A stretch of 64,000 bases of DNA from Pontibacillus halophilus JSM 076056 = DSM 19796 (lineage in GTDB: Bacteria; Bacillota; Bacilli; Bacillales; BH030062). Below are positions 1 to 8,950 of the stretch, piece by piece (the first letter of the stretch is position 1; every line of letters starts with the position of its first letter). The translations under genes were made by a program, and so were the position numbers. Location of the stretch: contig NZ_AULI01000002.1 in the NCBI RefSeq assembly GCF_000425205.1, positions 62,001 through 126,000 on the forward strand. The letters run 5' to 3'. The notes below the pieces were generated by a model that had not been told where the DNA came from, made no database searches, and worked only from the letters and a program-made list of their open reading frames with translations.

Positions 1-1050
1 ACGAGACCGGTGTTTACTGACGAAAGCATCGTCGGTTAAATGTGGATAAGAAGCGTAGACTCGATCGATTGCTTGTGATTGGCCTTTGCTCAACACTTCC
101 TTCTCACTTAAACAAATTGAAGAAGCAAGTAAGCCTTGGCGCCTCAATACCTCGTTGATTCCTGCAATACACCCTTTAAAATCATGAGCAACATCGAATA
201 ATACTGCATTGCAATCTGTTAATTCAATACCTTTTTGCAACAAGGTTAGAGGGATTTCCTTATTCGCCTTTGCAACACGGATTTCTTCGTATAATTCAAC
301 CGCCTTGCTGGTCCACACTGCCCATTGTCCAAGTAACCCTCCTGCAAAGTGTTTTGTGACCTGTTCTCCGTTCACTGTAAACGTGTAAGGAGTGAGTAAG
401 TCCGCAACAATGTTGTCATCGTTGCCAGTGTAGAGGGCGACATCATCCCGACGTCTCGACTCACATACAGCTCGAACTACATCGAGTGTCTGGTAGCGAT
501 TAAACGGGGCGAGCTTGATAGCAACAACCCCTTCGATCTCAACGAATTCTTTCCAGAACGAATAAGGAAACGTTCGTCCTCCAACAGAAGGCTGGAGGTA
601 AAACCCACATACAGGCAATACGGAAGATAGCTCAGAGATTCGATGAAGATGCTCACGTTCACTATAAGAAGGCAAGCCACCCATACTTACAAGAATGAGG
701 TCGTACCCGTAAGAATACGCAAGTTTGGCTTCCTCCAAGGCTTGCTCAAGGGGTCCGCAAACTCCAGCGATTTTCAAGAATGGCCGTGTTAATCCTGCTC
801 GTTCCACCTCTTCAGAAGCTAAGCGCAACACAGGTTCTAACAATTGAACCTCTGGATCTCGGATTTCAAATTGAGTCGTGTGTACTCCTACGGCAATCCC
901 ACCCGCACCACTTTCGATATAGTAGCGGGTTAAAGCTCGTTGCCTTCTCTCATCCAAAGACTTGTCATTGGTTAAGGCGAGTGGATGAGCAGGAATGACA
1001 GTACCTTCATGAAGAAGTTTCAGTTGGTCTGTACTTAGCGAAGTGGCCAT
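1..1050 (-). CDS. Dihydrodipicolinate synthase (DapA) family protein, 3' part outside window
   Basis: The reverse strand is open from the ATG at 1050 to the left edge (350 codons), so the C-terminal end is missing. The translation starts MATSLSTDQLKLLHEGTVIP and has a TIM-barrel pattern, with an IAGVCG strand near residue 95 and VAIKLAPF near residue 190. That lysine is the likely Schiff-base residue of class I aldolases of the DapA/N-acetylneuraminate lyase superfamily. The substrate cannot be told; true DapA is shorter (about 290 residues), so this is a paralogue rather than the lysine pathway enzyme. A GGAGGGG ribosome-binding site precedes the start. The ATG overlaps the TGA of the upstream epimerase gene by one base (TGATG), so the two are probably translationally coupled and may act on the same sugar-acid-like substrate (inference). 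Confidence 0.8.
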   Translation of the reverse strand, partial: MATSLSTDQLKLLHEGTVIPAHPLALTNDKSLDERRQRALTRYYIESGAGGIAVGVHTTQFEIRDPEVQLLEPVLRLASEEVERAGLTRPFLKIAGVCGPLEQALEEAKLAYSYGYDLILVSMGGLPSYSEREHLHRISELSSVLPVCGFYLQPSVGGRTFPYSFWKEFVEIEGVVAIKLAPFNRYQTLDVVRAVCESRRRDDVALYTGNDDNIVADLLTPYTFTVNGEQVTKHFAGGLLGQWAVWTSKAVELYEEIRVAKANKEIPLTLLQKGIELTDCNAVLFDVAHDFKGCIAGINEVLRRQGLLASSICLSEKEVLSKGQSQAIDRVYASYPHLTDDAFVSKHRSR

Positions 1051-2066
1051 CAATATTTCCCCTCCCGTTCTTGGAAATGAGTGGGCTTCTGAAGCATCTC
1101 CCCCTCTGCTTCAAGCCAGTCTGCTGTTAGAGTAAGCATTTCCCGAATCGTCACAGATGGATACCCGAACCATTGATGTGCTTTTGAGGCGTTACTAAGT
1201 AGCGCAGTATCTTGCTCTTTCCCGATGAATAATGGATTCTTCCCAAATCTTTCACCAAACCGTTCTGCAATCCATCGAACAGACAACGTTTCTGGACCTG
1301 TCACATTTAAAATTTGAGGAGGCGATTGGCAATGTAAGAAAGCTCGAAGTGCCATTTCATTTGCATCCCCTTGCCAAATGACATTCACATGGCCCATTGA
1401 CAAATCAATAGGCTGTTCTTGATAGACTGCTTTGGCCAATTCTAGTAAGACCCCATAACGAAGATCAACCGCATAATTTAAACGAAAGTGAAGTTGTTGT
1501 GTTCCATATTTGTGTGAGAAGTAGGAAAAAACTCGTTCCCTACCAAGACAAGATTGAGCATATTCTCCATTCGGTTGTACGGAATCTTCTTCTGATACCC
1601 CACCATGTGTAATCGAGCTCAACGGGTATACGTTCCCAGTAGAAAACGATACAATTCGTGAGTCTTTGTACTTCTCTGCAATCCTGCCAGGTAAGTAGGA
1701 ATTCATGGCCCATGTCATATGTTCTTTCCCTGTCGTTCCGAATTTCTGGCCAACCATATACATGATATTTCTGACCTGAGGTAAACGCTGTAACTGCTCT
1801 TCATCCAATAAATCGGCCGCTATTGTTTCGATACCATATGCTTCTAACTCTTCTTGAAGAGTTCCATTTCTGAATCGGGAGACTGCCAACACTCGTTTTG
1901 AAGAGTCTCCTTCCTTAACCGCGTTATAAGCGAGTTTTGCAAGGGTTGGTCCCATCTTACCTCCAACACCTAGAATCATGATGTCCCCGTCCAGCTGCTC
2001 AAGGTCTCGAATAAGCTTATTTGAAGGTCGACTCATCCATTCGTCTAACTCATATCCTGTTCTCAT
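1050..2066 (-). CDS. NAD-dependent epimerase/dehydratase family protein
   Basis: A 338-residue Rossmann-fold protein. The N-terminal strand carries GVGGKMG, a GxxGxxG dinucleotide motif, and the sequence is typical of extended SDR nucleotide-sugar epimerases/reductases. A later NVTGPETLSVRWIAERFG stretch is the usual C-terminal substrate-domain element of this group. The canonical YxxxK is not clean here, so catalytic details are uncertain. The start is placed at the ATG at 2066 because GGAGGAGG lies at 2073-2080, six bases upstream. The GTG at 2090 and ATG at 2072 lie upstream of or against this site. It is the first gene of a two-gene unit with the downstream DapA-family gene (one-base overlap). 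The pair suggests an uncharacterised catabolic or modification step. Confidence 0.8.
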   Translation of the reverse strand: MRTGYELDEWMSRPSNKLIRDLEQLDGDIMILGVGGKMGPTLAKLAYNAVKEGDSSKRVLAVSRFRNGTLQEELEAYGIETIAADLLDEEQLQRLPQVRNIMYMVGQKFGTTGKEHMTWAMNSYLPGRIAEKYKDSRIVSFSTGNVYPLSSITHGGVSEEDSVQPNGEYAQSCLGRERVFSYFSHKYGTQQLHFRLNYAVDLRYGVLLELAKAVYQEQPIDLSMGHVNVIWQGDANEMALRAFLHCQSPPQILNVTGPETLSVRWIAERFGERFGKNPLFIGKEQDTALLSNASKAHQWFGYPSVTIREMLTLTADWLEAEGEMLQKPTHFQEREGKY

Positions 2067-2216
2067 GCACATCCTCCTCCATTCTTCCACTATTTAACGT
2101 TAATACTAGTGTAGAGTAGGTCTTGTGCTCAACGTCTTTATAATGTCCTTTATTCCTCCACTTTTCGTAATCATTGCAATGGGAAGTGGAAGTATTGTCT
2201 TAATGGAAAGAATCCA

Positions 2217-2244
2217 TAAAAAAAGAGCAGCCAAACGGCTACTC
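2217..2244 (-). terminator. Rho-independent terminator of cvfB
   Basis: Inverted repeat GAGTAGCC/GGCTGCTC read on the minus strand, followed by a run of T. It overlaps the cvfB stop codon. Confidence 0.75.
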
Positions 2245-3099
2245 ATCTAGAAGATACGTCATTCCATCTTTCTGCTGTATTCGTTTATCCTTCATCAGGC
2301 GACCAAGGGCGCGTTTAAAGGCAGCCTTACTAATTTGAAATTCGTCCCGAATTGCGTCTGGATCGCTTTTATCCGTGAATCTCATCTTGCCGCCTTCTTC
2401 CTTCAAGTAAGCGAGAATCTCTTCAGCGTCTTTCCCTAAAGCCTCTTCCTTAACTGGACGCAAGGAAAGGTTTAACGAGCCATCCTCTTTCACATCAATA
2501 ACTCTAGCTGTCATCCATTCACCAAATCGTGGTTCTTCTTTCCGTTCAAGATGGTGGATAAAGCCTCGGTAGCCATCTTCCGTTACAAGGAAAGAACCAA
2601 TTTGGGTGGAGCGATAGATTCGGCCAGATACACTCTTATGAAGCAGCTCTTTAGGCGCAGTTTCGAAATAATCCTCCATCACCGTTTCGGTAGCTGGCTT
2701 AGCCAACAATCGTCCTTTCTTATCCGTAATAAGACGTACGAACACTTCATCACCTGGCTGTGGCCAAAGCGTCTCGAATAGTGGAAGGTCATCTTCTGAA
2801 ACGAGGATATCCTTCACCGTACCGATATCCACGAACACACCCAACCTTGGCACCACCTCTTTCACAGATACCCAGTTGTAGTCATCGGTTGTAACGGATG
2901 GGATGTTCATAGTTCCAACAAGATCCCCACGTTTATTGTGGTAAAGAAAGACCTCTACTTCTTCACCGTTCTCTAGTTCATGTTCTGCTTCGTTATGATG
3001 CAACAGCACCTCTTCATCGCCCAACCCAAGCACATAGCCTGTCTCAATCTGGCGAAGTACGTTGCATACCTTTATGGTACCTACTTGCGTGTCTTTCAT
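2239..3099 (-). CDS. cvfB: CvfB/YitL-family S1-like RNA-binding protein
   Basis: A 286-residue protein matching the YitL/CvfB family in length and order. There are tandem S1-like OB folds through about residue 215 (for example GVFVDIGTVKDILVSEDDLP near residue 88 and GSFLVTEDGYRGFIHHLE near residue 170). A C-terminal winged helix follows (residues 225-285, DPDAIRDEFQISKAAFKRAL). Staphylococcal CvfB binds RNA and influences virulence regulators; the Bacillus role is poorly defined. AAGGAAG precedes the ATG. The gene stands alone with its own terminator, so it is probably monocistronic. Assignment to the family is firm, the physiological function is not. Confidence 0.9.
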   Translation of the reverse strand: MKDTQVGTIKVCNVLRQIETGYVLGLGDEEVLLHHNEAEHELENGEEVEVFLYHNKRGDLVGTMNIPSVTTDDYNWVSVKEVVPRLGVFVDIGTVKDILVSEDDLPLFETLWPQPGDEVFVRLITDKKGRLLAKPATETVMEDYFETAPKELLHKSVSGRIYRSTQIGSFLVTEDGYRGFIHHLERKEEPRFGEWMTARVIDVKEDGSLNLSLRPVKEEALGKDAEEILAYLKEEGGKMRFTDKSDPDAIRDEFQISKAAFKRALGRLMKDKRIQQKDGMTYLLDE

Positions 3100-3246
3100 T
3101 GCTTAGCCTACTTCCTTTATTAGATGGTCCTATTATAGCATACGTATAGAAGGAGTTTCGTGCTGTAAAATAAGTGAAACGATTCGTTTTTTTCTGTTAA
3201 TATAGAAGCGCGGATGGTGACTTACAGAAAAGGAGCGACAACATAC

Positions 3247-3681
3247 ATGAGCCAAAAAGATGTAGACGACATTATTCAAGAAGGAATATACGGAAAACGT
3301 GAGACGAAGCCTGATGAACGAAGAAGATTCCTCGGAACCATTCGAGAACGAGTTGTGTTGGCACTAACGAAGGGGCAGCTTATGCAAGATAAAGCCCTTC
3401 AAGAGCTAGAATCTGCCATGCAAGAACACCGCAATACCACCTTGCTGTTAAATGGAGAAGTGTCTTCCCGATTTATGACAGAAGAAAAGAGATTAGCTGA
3501 GAAGTATTCGATTCCATATACTGAAGTCTCAAACCAAGGCACAAGCACAGATCTCGGTGCGGTGCTCACGTACGATTACGCAGTGGATATTGAAGAAATC
3601 TTTGTCTCTGATAAAGAAGAAGTAACTCATGAAGAGCCTTCTTTCTTTGACAAGGTAAAGGGATGGTTTAGCGGAAAATAA
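3247..3681 (+). CDS. YueI family protein (DUF1694)
   Basis: A 144-residue soluble protein beginning MSQKDVDDIIQEGIYGKRET, which I recognise as the YueI/DUF1694 family of Firmicutes. It has the conserved central ERVVLALTKGQLM segment and a NGEVSSRFMTEEKRLAEKYSIPYTEV-like C-terminal half (shown here only by its ends). The core looks like an L7Ae/ribosomal-type alpha-beta fold, but no function is established. The start at 3247 is chosen over the upstream GTG at 3214 because AGGAG at 3231-3235 is correctly spaced for it. It is monocistronic and converges on the HD-GYP gene across a shared terminator. Confidence 0.8.
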   Translation: MSQKDVDDIIQEGIYGKRETKPDERRRFLGTIRERVVLALTKGQLMQDKALQELESAMQEHRNTTLLLNGEVSSRFMTEEKRLAEKYSIPYTEVSNQGTSTDLGAVLTYDYAVDIEEIFVSDKEEVTHEEPSFFDKVKGWFSGK

Positions 3682-3705
3682 AGGTATCCCTATATGAGGA
3701 ATTGT

Positions 3706-3744
3706 AAAGCCCCGAAGAGTAGCCGTAACTCTTCGGGGCTTTTT
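3706..3744. terminator. Shared terminator between yueI and the HD-GYP gene
   Basis: A perfect 15-bp inverted repeat (AAAGCCCCGAAGAGT and its complement) with T5 on the plus side and a short T run on the minus side. The genes converge here. Confidence 0.85.
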
Positions 3745-3758
3745 AGATCGCCTGATTT

Positions 3759-5267
3759 CTATTCGAATCCGGCTGCGCTCTCTTTAACTGAGTATGACGT
3801 GACGGTCATAAGCTCTAGAAATAGTTCCGCGAAATATGGATCCCATTGTGTACCTTTACCCTCTTCAATGATGCGTAAGGCCTTGTCAATCGGCATTCCC
3901 TTCCGATAAGGGCGATCAGAAGTCATAGCATCATAGGCATCTGCCACAGCCATAATCCTACCAAAGATTGGGATATCCTCCCCGCTTAGTTGATCTGGAT
4001 AGCCTTTCCCATCATAACGCTCGTGATGATGGCGTACCCCAGGTAGAATGGGATGAAGCTCCGCAGGCAGTTGAACCTGTTTCAAGATTCGTTCTCCTAT
4101 AGCAGGGTGTTGTTGAATAATCGAGAACTCTTCAGCTGTTAGTCTCCCTTCTTTCAATAAGACAGCGTCGCGTACTCCAATCTTCCCAATATCGTGTAGC
4201 AGAGCCGATTTCCTTAATAAGTCAATCTGATCTTCTTCCCACCCTGCATAAGTTGCGATTTGTACGCTATAGGCGGCCACACGTTCTGAGTGACCAGCGG
4301 TGTAGGGGTCTCGTGCATCTAATGTTGCGGCAAATACAGTGAAGAAGCTTTCAAGCAAAGCTTCATTACGATGATCGCGAACTTTAATGCCCTTCACCAT
4401 ATCGTTAAACCCAGTAACAAGGCTTGAGAATTCATCTGAGTACACGTTGTCTACCTCCCTGAATTCCCCCTTACTCACTGCTTGAAAGGAGTGCTCAAGT
4501 TCAAGAATCGGTGATTCCATGTTACGAAACAATAATAAGGCACTAACTAAGGCAATGCACGTGATGGCCGCTACAATCACAGAAGCCCAACTCCAGTATT
4601 GTTGTTGAGTATACACACGTCCCTCTGATAAACGAACTTGAGATGCTAACACGAATAATAGTACTGGAAAAAGAGCTGTAAACAGCGTACTCGCTAGTAA
4701 TTTCCCTTTCATGCTCACCTGTTCCGTTGGTGGCAGAGAGAAAGACAGTGAATAGGAGGAATGCAACGTTCTTAATACGTGCTGGACAGTGCGAGCGGTT
4801 AAGTAAAATTCAATAAGTGCATGCATAATGGCAATTAATATAGCCCCTGCCCAGGCATAGACAATATAAATGAGAGGTAAGTCAATCCAACTTCTTTCAA
4901 TACATACGTAAGCAACAAGTGATGCAGGTACAGACAATCCGAACAAGTGAGGACCTAAAATACGCTTCACCGTTAACATTGGGAAACGATGGAGTTGAAT
5001 GTAGGCTCTATGGACTGTGTCTCTATCCGTTTGTTCACCTACAAGCCATTTCTTAATTGGTTCAACATGCCGAAAGTATGAACGTAATTCCAAGACCCCC
5101 ATTATTCCTACAGAGCCTACCATAATCAAGATGAGAAGGACGATTTCATTTAAGGTAAGCGTCAGTGTATGAAAGATAAATAGACTACCAACGCCAAAGA
5201 CCGCGATAAGCGATCCGAAGACGTAGTTCAGAAACATACTTCTTTGAAAAGACTGAAATGTGGTCAT
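3759..5267 (-). CDS. Membrane HD-GYP domain phosphodiesterase-like protein with HAMP
   Basis: A 502-residue protein. About six hydrophobic segments fill residues 10-250, followed by a HAMP-like linker (ESPILELEHSFQAVSKGEF, about 250-295) and a cytoplasmic HD-GYP domain (about 305-480). The metal site HDIGKIG lies near residue 358, and the signature HHERYDGKGYP near residue 410. HD-GYP proteins hydrolyse cyclic di-GMP to pGpG or GMP, or related cyclic dinucleotides; both halves of the signature are intact, so activity is likely. The N-terminal membrane region has no recognisable extracytoplasmic sensor domain. The start is the ATG at 5267, eight bases from AGGAG; the GTG at 5276 overlaps that site. 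It is monocistronic. Confidence 0.88.
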   Translation of the reverse strand: MTTFQSFQRSMFLNYVFGSLIAVFGVGSLFIFHTLTLTLNEIVLLILIMVGSVGIMGVLELRSYFRHVEPIKKWLVGEQTDRDTVHRAYIQLHRFPMLTVKRILGPHLFGLSVPASLVAYVCIERSWIDLPLIYIVYAWAGAILIAIMHALIEFYLTARTVQHVLRTLHSSYSLSFSLPPTEQVSMKGKLLASTLFTALFPVLLFVLASQVRLSEGRVYTQQQYWSWASVIVAAITCIALVSALLLFRNMESPILELEHSFQAVSKGEFREVDNVYSDEFSSLVTGFNDMVKGIKVRDHRNEALLESFFTVFAATLDARDPYTAGHSERVAAYSVQIATYAGWEEDQIDLLRKSALLHDIGKIGVRDAVLLKEGRLTAEEFSIIQQHPAIGERILKQVQLPAELHPILPGVRHHHERYDGKGYPDQLSGEDIPIFGRIMAVADAYDAMTSDRPYRKGMPIDKALRIIEEGKGTQWDPYFAELFLELMTVTSYSVKESAAGFE

Positions 5268-5334
5268 CGTATACACTCCTTATAACTAAATATTATTCGA
5301 CAATTGTCTCCAATCTCCTTCATCCCATACTAAA

Positions 5335-5365
5335 GAAACACCTCTCCATGTTAGAGAGGTGTTTC
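5335..5365 (-). terminator. Terminator of the penicillin-binding protein gene
   Basis: Perfect 11-bp inverted repeat GAAACACCTCT/AGAGGTGTTTC just past the stop codon of the minus-strand gene. Confidence 0.75.
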
Positions 5366-5379
5366 TAAATTGTTCCGTC

Positions 5380-7494
5380 TTATTCGGCAGTTTCGTCAGA
5401 ACTTCCTTCTTGTTCCTCCTCTTCCTCTTTCGGCTTTTCCTCACCACGTTTATAAAATTCATCTAGGATACGTTCACCAATAAGCTTGTTAATACTGTGG
5501 TCCGCTTTAATGCCCACATAAGGAACAACAACAGCAAAGGCAACATCAGGCTGGTCGAGGCTCTTCTCTGAAGCATATCCAACCAATGTTAAGTTTTCTT
5601 TATCAACACCATAATAAGTCTCATCTCCGCGGTCTAGCCATTTTTTCGTTTGAGCCGTTCCGGTTTTACCTGCTGCAACATAAGGTTTGTTATTAAAGTA
5701 TCCACTCGCTGTACCTTTAGAAGAGTTGAACACTAAGGAAAAGCCCTTTTTCACATGGTTAATGTGATCCTGGCTAATGGACAAACGATTTAACACAGTT
5801 GTCTCCATCCCTCTTACGACAGGTCCTAACTTACCCTGTTCTGATTCTGGAGCGCGGATTTCCTTAACAATTTGAGGCGCTATGCGATAGCCCCCATTCC
5901 CAATTGTTGCAACGTACTGGGCAAGTTGCATAGAAGTATATCCAGTATACTGGCCGATGTAGTGATCCATCGCTTGACCTGCAATCGTATCTTTCGGATC
6001 AGCTTTAACTCCAACTGACTCTTCTGGGTACATATCAACTCCGGTTTTCACACCCAATCCAAATTGATTGAAGTAATTGACACCTTTTTGGTAACTTCCT
6101 CTTTCATAGCTTATCGTCTGATTTGGGACGTAATTAGGGTTCCCCATGATACGCATTCCAATCTTCCACATGTAAGAGTTTGAAGATAGCTCCAGTGCTT
6201 GCAATTCATTAATTGTACCTAGATTCTTATATGAGGATTTGGATTGACTTCCTGCGATATAAATGGTTTCGTCTTTGAGATAGGTATTCTTTGAGATTAC
6301 TCCTGTGTCTAGGCCAGTAAGAACGCTTGCTCCCTTAACTGTAGAACCAGGCAAGTAAGCATTATAAAGGTTTATGTTCGGAACGTTGTCAAATTCACCG
6401 TCTTCTCGGTCGTAGTGCTGTCCCGCCATTGCATAAATTTCACCTGTGTTTGGGTCAAGAACGACAGCCATTGCTTTATCCATTAAGCGGTTTTCGTAAG
6501 GGTCTTTTTGGATAGCTTTCAGAAATTCTTCTTGTAAGATTTCATCCACTTTCTTCTGGTATTCAAGATCAATGGATAATACTAAGTCGTTCCCTGGGAC
6601 TCCCTCGTGCACGACTTTTGAGTTTATAAGATTACCAGCTTTATCTGTCGTATGTTCAACGACTTCTTTCTGACCAGCAAGGTCCATTTCGTATTTTCGT
6701 TCAATTCCACTTGTACCTACACGGTCATCCAAGCTATAGTTTCTTGAGACAAAGAAGTCCTTCTCTTCTTTCGGAATCCCTTCTTTAAATGAACCAATTG
6801 TATCCGCAAATGTTTCTCCATTTGGCCTAGAGCGTTCATAATCGGTTCGAACATCAACACCTGGAAGTTCATACAAATGTTCAGCTACCTTCGCATACTC
6901 TTCCTTCGTCACACTTTTGTCTTTCACCGAATGAGGGGAAAGAGCATACGCCTTGAGGAATTCATGAAGAATTGCCACTTCTTCTTTCTCTTGATCCGTA
7001 AGCTTAATGTCTTCTTCCTTCACACGGTCCATGAGTAGTTGGTAAGCACCCTCCTGTGCTTTCTCATCTTTCGTCAAGTAACCCTTATACGGATCTTTCT
7101 CTGTCAATTCTTTCGAAAGATACCAATAGTCCTTCTTATCTCGAACGGAAATGTCGTCAATCGCATCTTGTGGCATTTCAATATGAGCTGCTAATTTCTT
7201 AGCCACTTCCAGTTTTTGAGTTTGAGAGGTTGCTTGAGTTGGTGTATACGTAATCACGTATTTCGGATTGTTCTGTACGATAGGACTTCCATGCCGATCG
7301 AATATCTCACCTCTAGGAACTGGGATACGTGTCGTCACGTGTTCTTTCTTATTGATCTCTTCCTTCAAATCTTCCCCATTCAGGATTTGAACGACCCCAA
7401 GTTGAAGAACAAGGGTACTAAAGAGGATGAACACAATTAGGAACAGCATATTTATTCGAAATGGAATATGTGTTTTATTTTTCTTTTTCTTCAT
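5380..7494 (-). CDS. Class B penicillin-binding protein (PbpA/PbpH-like transpeptidase)
   Basis: A 704-residue bitopic protein. It has a lysine-rich N terminus, one membrane helix (about residues 15-38), and a pedestal region with the dimerisation motif RGEIFDRHG near residue 62. The transpeptidase domain has SxxK as STVK, SxN as SSN and KTG as GKTGTAQ, all intact. Length and organisation match Bacillus PbpA/PbpH, the elongation-specific monofunctional D,D-transpeptidases that cross-link peptidoglycan with RodA/MreB. An insertion of about 80 acidic residues within the pedestal (KDEKAQEGAYQLLMDRVKEE region) also occurs in that group. The acidic tail (EEEEEQEGSSDETAE) is extracytoplasmic. The start is placed at 7494, after AAGGGAG, rather than the unsupported ATG at 7530. 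Confidence 0.9.
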   Translation of the reverse strand: MKKKKNKTHIPFRINMLFLIVFILFSTLVLQLGVVQILNGEDLKEEINKKEHVTTRIPVPRGEIFDRHGSPIVQNNPKYVITYTPTQATSQTQKLEVAKKLAAHIEMPQDAIDDISVRDKKDYWYLSKELTEKDPYKGYLTKDEKAQEGAYQLLMDRVKEEDIKLTDQEKEEVAILHEFLKAYALSPHSVKDKSVTKEEYAKVAEHLYELPGVDVRTDYERSRPNGETFADTIGSFKEGIPKEEKDFFVSRNYSLDDRVGTSGIERKYEMDLAGQKEVVEHTTDKAGNLINSKVVHEGVPGNDLVLSIDLEYQKKVDEILQEEFLKAIQKDPYENRLMDKAMAVVLDPNTGEIYAMAGQHYDREDGEFDNVPNINLYNAYLPGSTVKGASVLTGLDTGVISKNTYLKDETIYIAGSQSKSSYKNLGTINELQALELSSNSYMWKIGMRIMGNPNYVPNQTISYERGSYQKGVNYFNQFGLGVKTGVDMYPEESVGVKADPKDTIAGQAMDHYIGQYTGYTSMQLAQYVATIGNGGYRIAPQIVKEIRAPESEQGKLGPVVRGMETTVLNRLSISQDHINHVKKGFSLVFNSSKGTASGYFNNKPYVAAGKTGTAQTKKWLDRGDETYYGVDKENLTLVGYASEKSLDQPDVAFAVVVPYVGIKADHSINKLIGERILDEFYKRGEEKPKEEEEEQEGSSDETAE

Positions 7495-7578
7495 GCAATC
7501 TCCCTTATCCACCATTTTTTTCAACTTCATTGTATCATGAAAGGTGTCCTACTCGACAGACGCTATTTATTAATAGAA

Positions 7579-7602
7579 AAAGACACCCTTTAAGGTGTCT
7601 TT
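7579..7602 (-). terminator. Terminator of the membrane-protein gene
   Basis: AAAGACACC/GGTGTCTTT inverted repeat followed on the minus strand by TTTTTCT. It abuts the stop codon at 7601. Confidence 0.8.
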
Positions 7603-8182
7603 ATTCTTTCTCTTTCTCTGTCACCGTTACTTCAACGTGATTGATTTGATCTAAAATCTTGTACTCATTATCCCGTAATTCTGCACTATTCTCGATAAAG
7701 TAGGAATTACCTTTACTATCTTCCAATTCATAGCCTTCTAAAGAAATTTGAGAACGATCGTTGATTATGACTTTCTCCACTCGCGTGACGTCTTCCCAAG
7801 CTAAATGAGTAGCTGAGAACTCACCTAGTTGTCGGTAATGAATGCCATCGTCTTGAACGTACATATAAGAATGGATAGCCAAATAATACGTTCCTACAAG
7901 AATTGGTACAACCCATATGTAATGGAACAAAGAGAACTTCTTATCCTTGTATTCTGTCCTTATCTTCGCGAATAAGAGGACCAGAAGTGTCACTCCTGAT
8001 GCAACTAAGCCGATGACTCCAGTGATATAGGCTGAAAATGGTGTTACAAACATCCAGTGTTCCTTCGAGAAGAATAATACGTCTTGAATCGTCGGAACAA
8101 GAATAAACGGTAGAATCATACTCGAGATAAACGTTATGACTGTGAGCGCAATCAATACTCCATTCGACTGCTCATGTTGCAT
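7601..8182 (-). CDS. Membrane protein of unknown function with C-terminal PH-like region
   Basis: A 193-residue protein I do not recognise. Three hydrophobic helices are visible (about residues 8-33, 47-72 and 85-105). A soluble C-terminal region of about 85 residues follows (HYRQLGEFSATHLAWEDVTRV onwards). The GIHYR..AWEDVTRVE pattern resembles bacterial PH-like membrane-anchored domains (YdbS/EbsA style), but this is only a fold-level guess. The ATG at 8182 is preferred to the one at 8194, because the GGGGG site directly abuts the latter. It has its own terminator and no operon partner. Confidence 0.6.
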   Translation of the reverse strand: MQHEQSNGVLIALTVITFISSMILPFILVPTIQDVLFFSKEHWMFVTPFSAYITGVIGLVASGVTLLVLLFAKIRTEYKDKKFSLFHYIWVVPILVGTYYLAIHSYMYVQDDGIHYRQLGEFSATHLAWEDVTRVEKVIINDRSQISLEGYELEDSKGNSYFIENSAELRDNEYKILDQINHVEVTVTEKEKE

Positions 8183-8351
8183 CAAATTCCCCATCCCCCT
8201 TCAACTATTCCCATTATATACCACAACGCCTGCTGTGAAAGGGAATTTACGGAATAATTTACCGAAAATACCGTCATCTCCTCCCGAATAATGTTAAGAT
8301 TTAGCTAGCAACGTTTGATTTTCCATTCGTTCTAAATTTTATTTCTTCTGT

Positions 8352-8379
8352 TGAAAACTTTTAACGGGAAATGGTCGTA
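8352..8379 (+). promoter_or_regulatory. Probable ECF-sigma-dependent (autoregulatory) promoter
   Basis: TGAAAAC, then 17 bases, then CGTA, lies about 38 bases upstream of the sigma factor start. ECF sigma promoters of Bacillus have a TGAAAC-like -35 and a CGTM -10 with 16-17 bases between. No good sigma-A -10 is seen nearer the gene. Confidence 0.55.
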
Positions 8380-8416
8380 TAGAAGGTGAGAACGTAATTA
8401 AAGGAGAGAGGCCACC

Positions 8417-8950
8417 TTGCTCCATACAGAAGCTCGCCTAATCACCAAGATTAAAAAGGGCAACCATTCGGCCTTTAAGAAGTTATACGAAATACATGCA
8501 ACGTACGCTTTACAACTGGCATTTGCTTTAACAAAGAATCATAGCGATGCTTCTGATATTGTTCAAGAAGCATTTGTCAAAGTGTATCGCCATGTCGAAT
8601 CTTTCGACACTTCAAAGGCATTTAAACCTTGGCTATACTCCATTGTAATGAATGAGGCTAAGGATTATATGCGAAAGAATCGAAAAGTGACCGTAGTACC
8701 TATAGATGAGGAACATATTGAGGCGAAAGGAATTGAATCGCCCGTAGAGGATTTATACGAAGCCCTCGACTACTTACAGCCGATTCATCGCGAAGTCATC
8801 GTATTGAAGTATTTAAATGGTTTCCAAGAGAAAGAAGTTGCAGAAATCTTAAATGAGAACCTGAACACAATTAAATCCAGACTTTATAAAGGCAGGCGTC
8901 AGCTAAAAATGCTTTTAGGAGAGATCGATAATGAACAAGAAATCTATTGA
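8417..8950 (+). CDS. ECF-type RNA polymerase sigma factor
   Basis: A 177-residue sigma-70 family protein of the extracytoplasmic-function type. Region 2 covers about residues 15-85 (DASDIVQEAFVKVYRHVESF, then PWLYSIVMNEAKDYMRK). Region 4 covers about residues 115-170 (EVIVLKYLNGFQEKEVAEIL and NTIKSRLYKGRRQL). It starts with TTG at 8417, ten bases after AAGGAG, and no ATG in frame fits. It overlaps the next gene by 20 bases, so the two are translationally linked. It is most like the Bacillus SigM/V/W/X/Y cell-envelope stress group, but which regulon it serves cannot be told. The upstream promoter-like site suggests autoregulation. Confidence 0.92.
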   Translation: MLHTEARLITKIKKGNHSAFKKLYEIHATYALQLAFALTKNHSDASDIVQEAFVKVYRHVESFDTSKAFKPWLYSIVMNEAKDYMRKNRKVTVVPIDEEHIEAKGIESPVEDLYEALDYLQPIHREVIVLKYLNGFQEKEVAEILNENLNTIKSRLYKGRRQLKMLLGEIDNEQEIY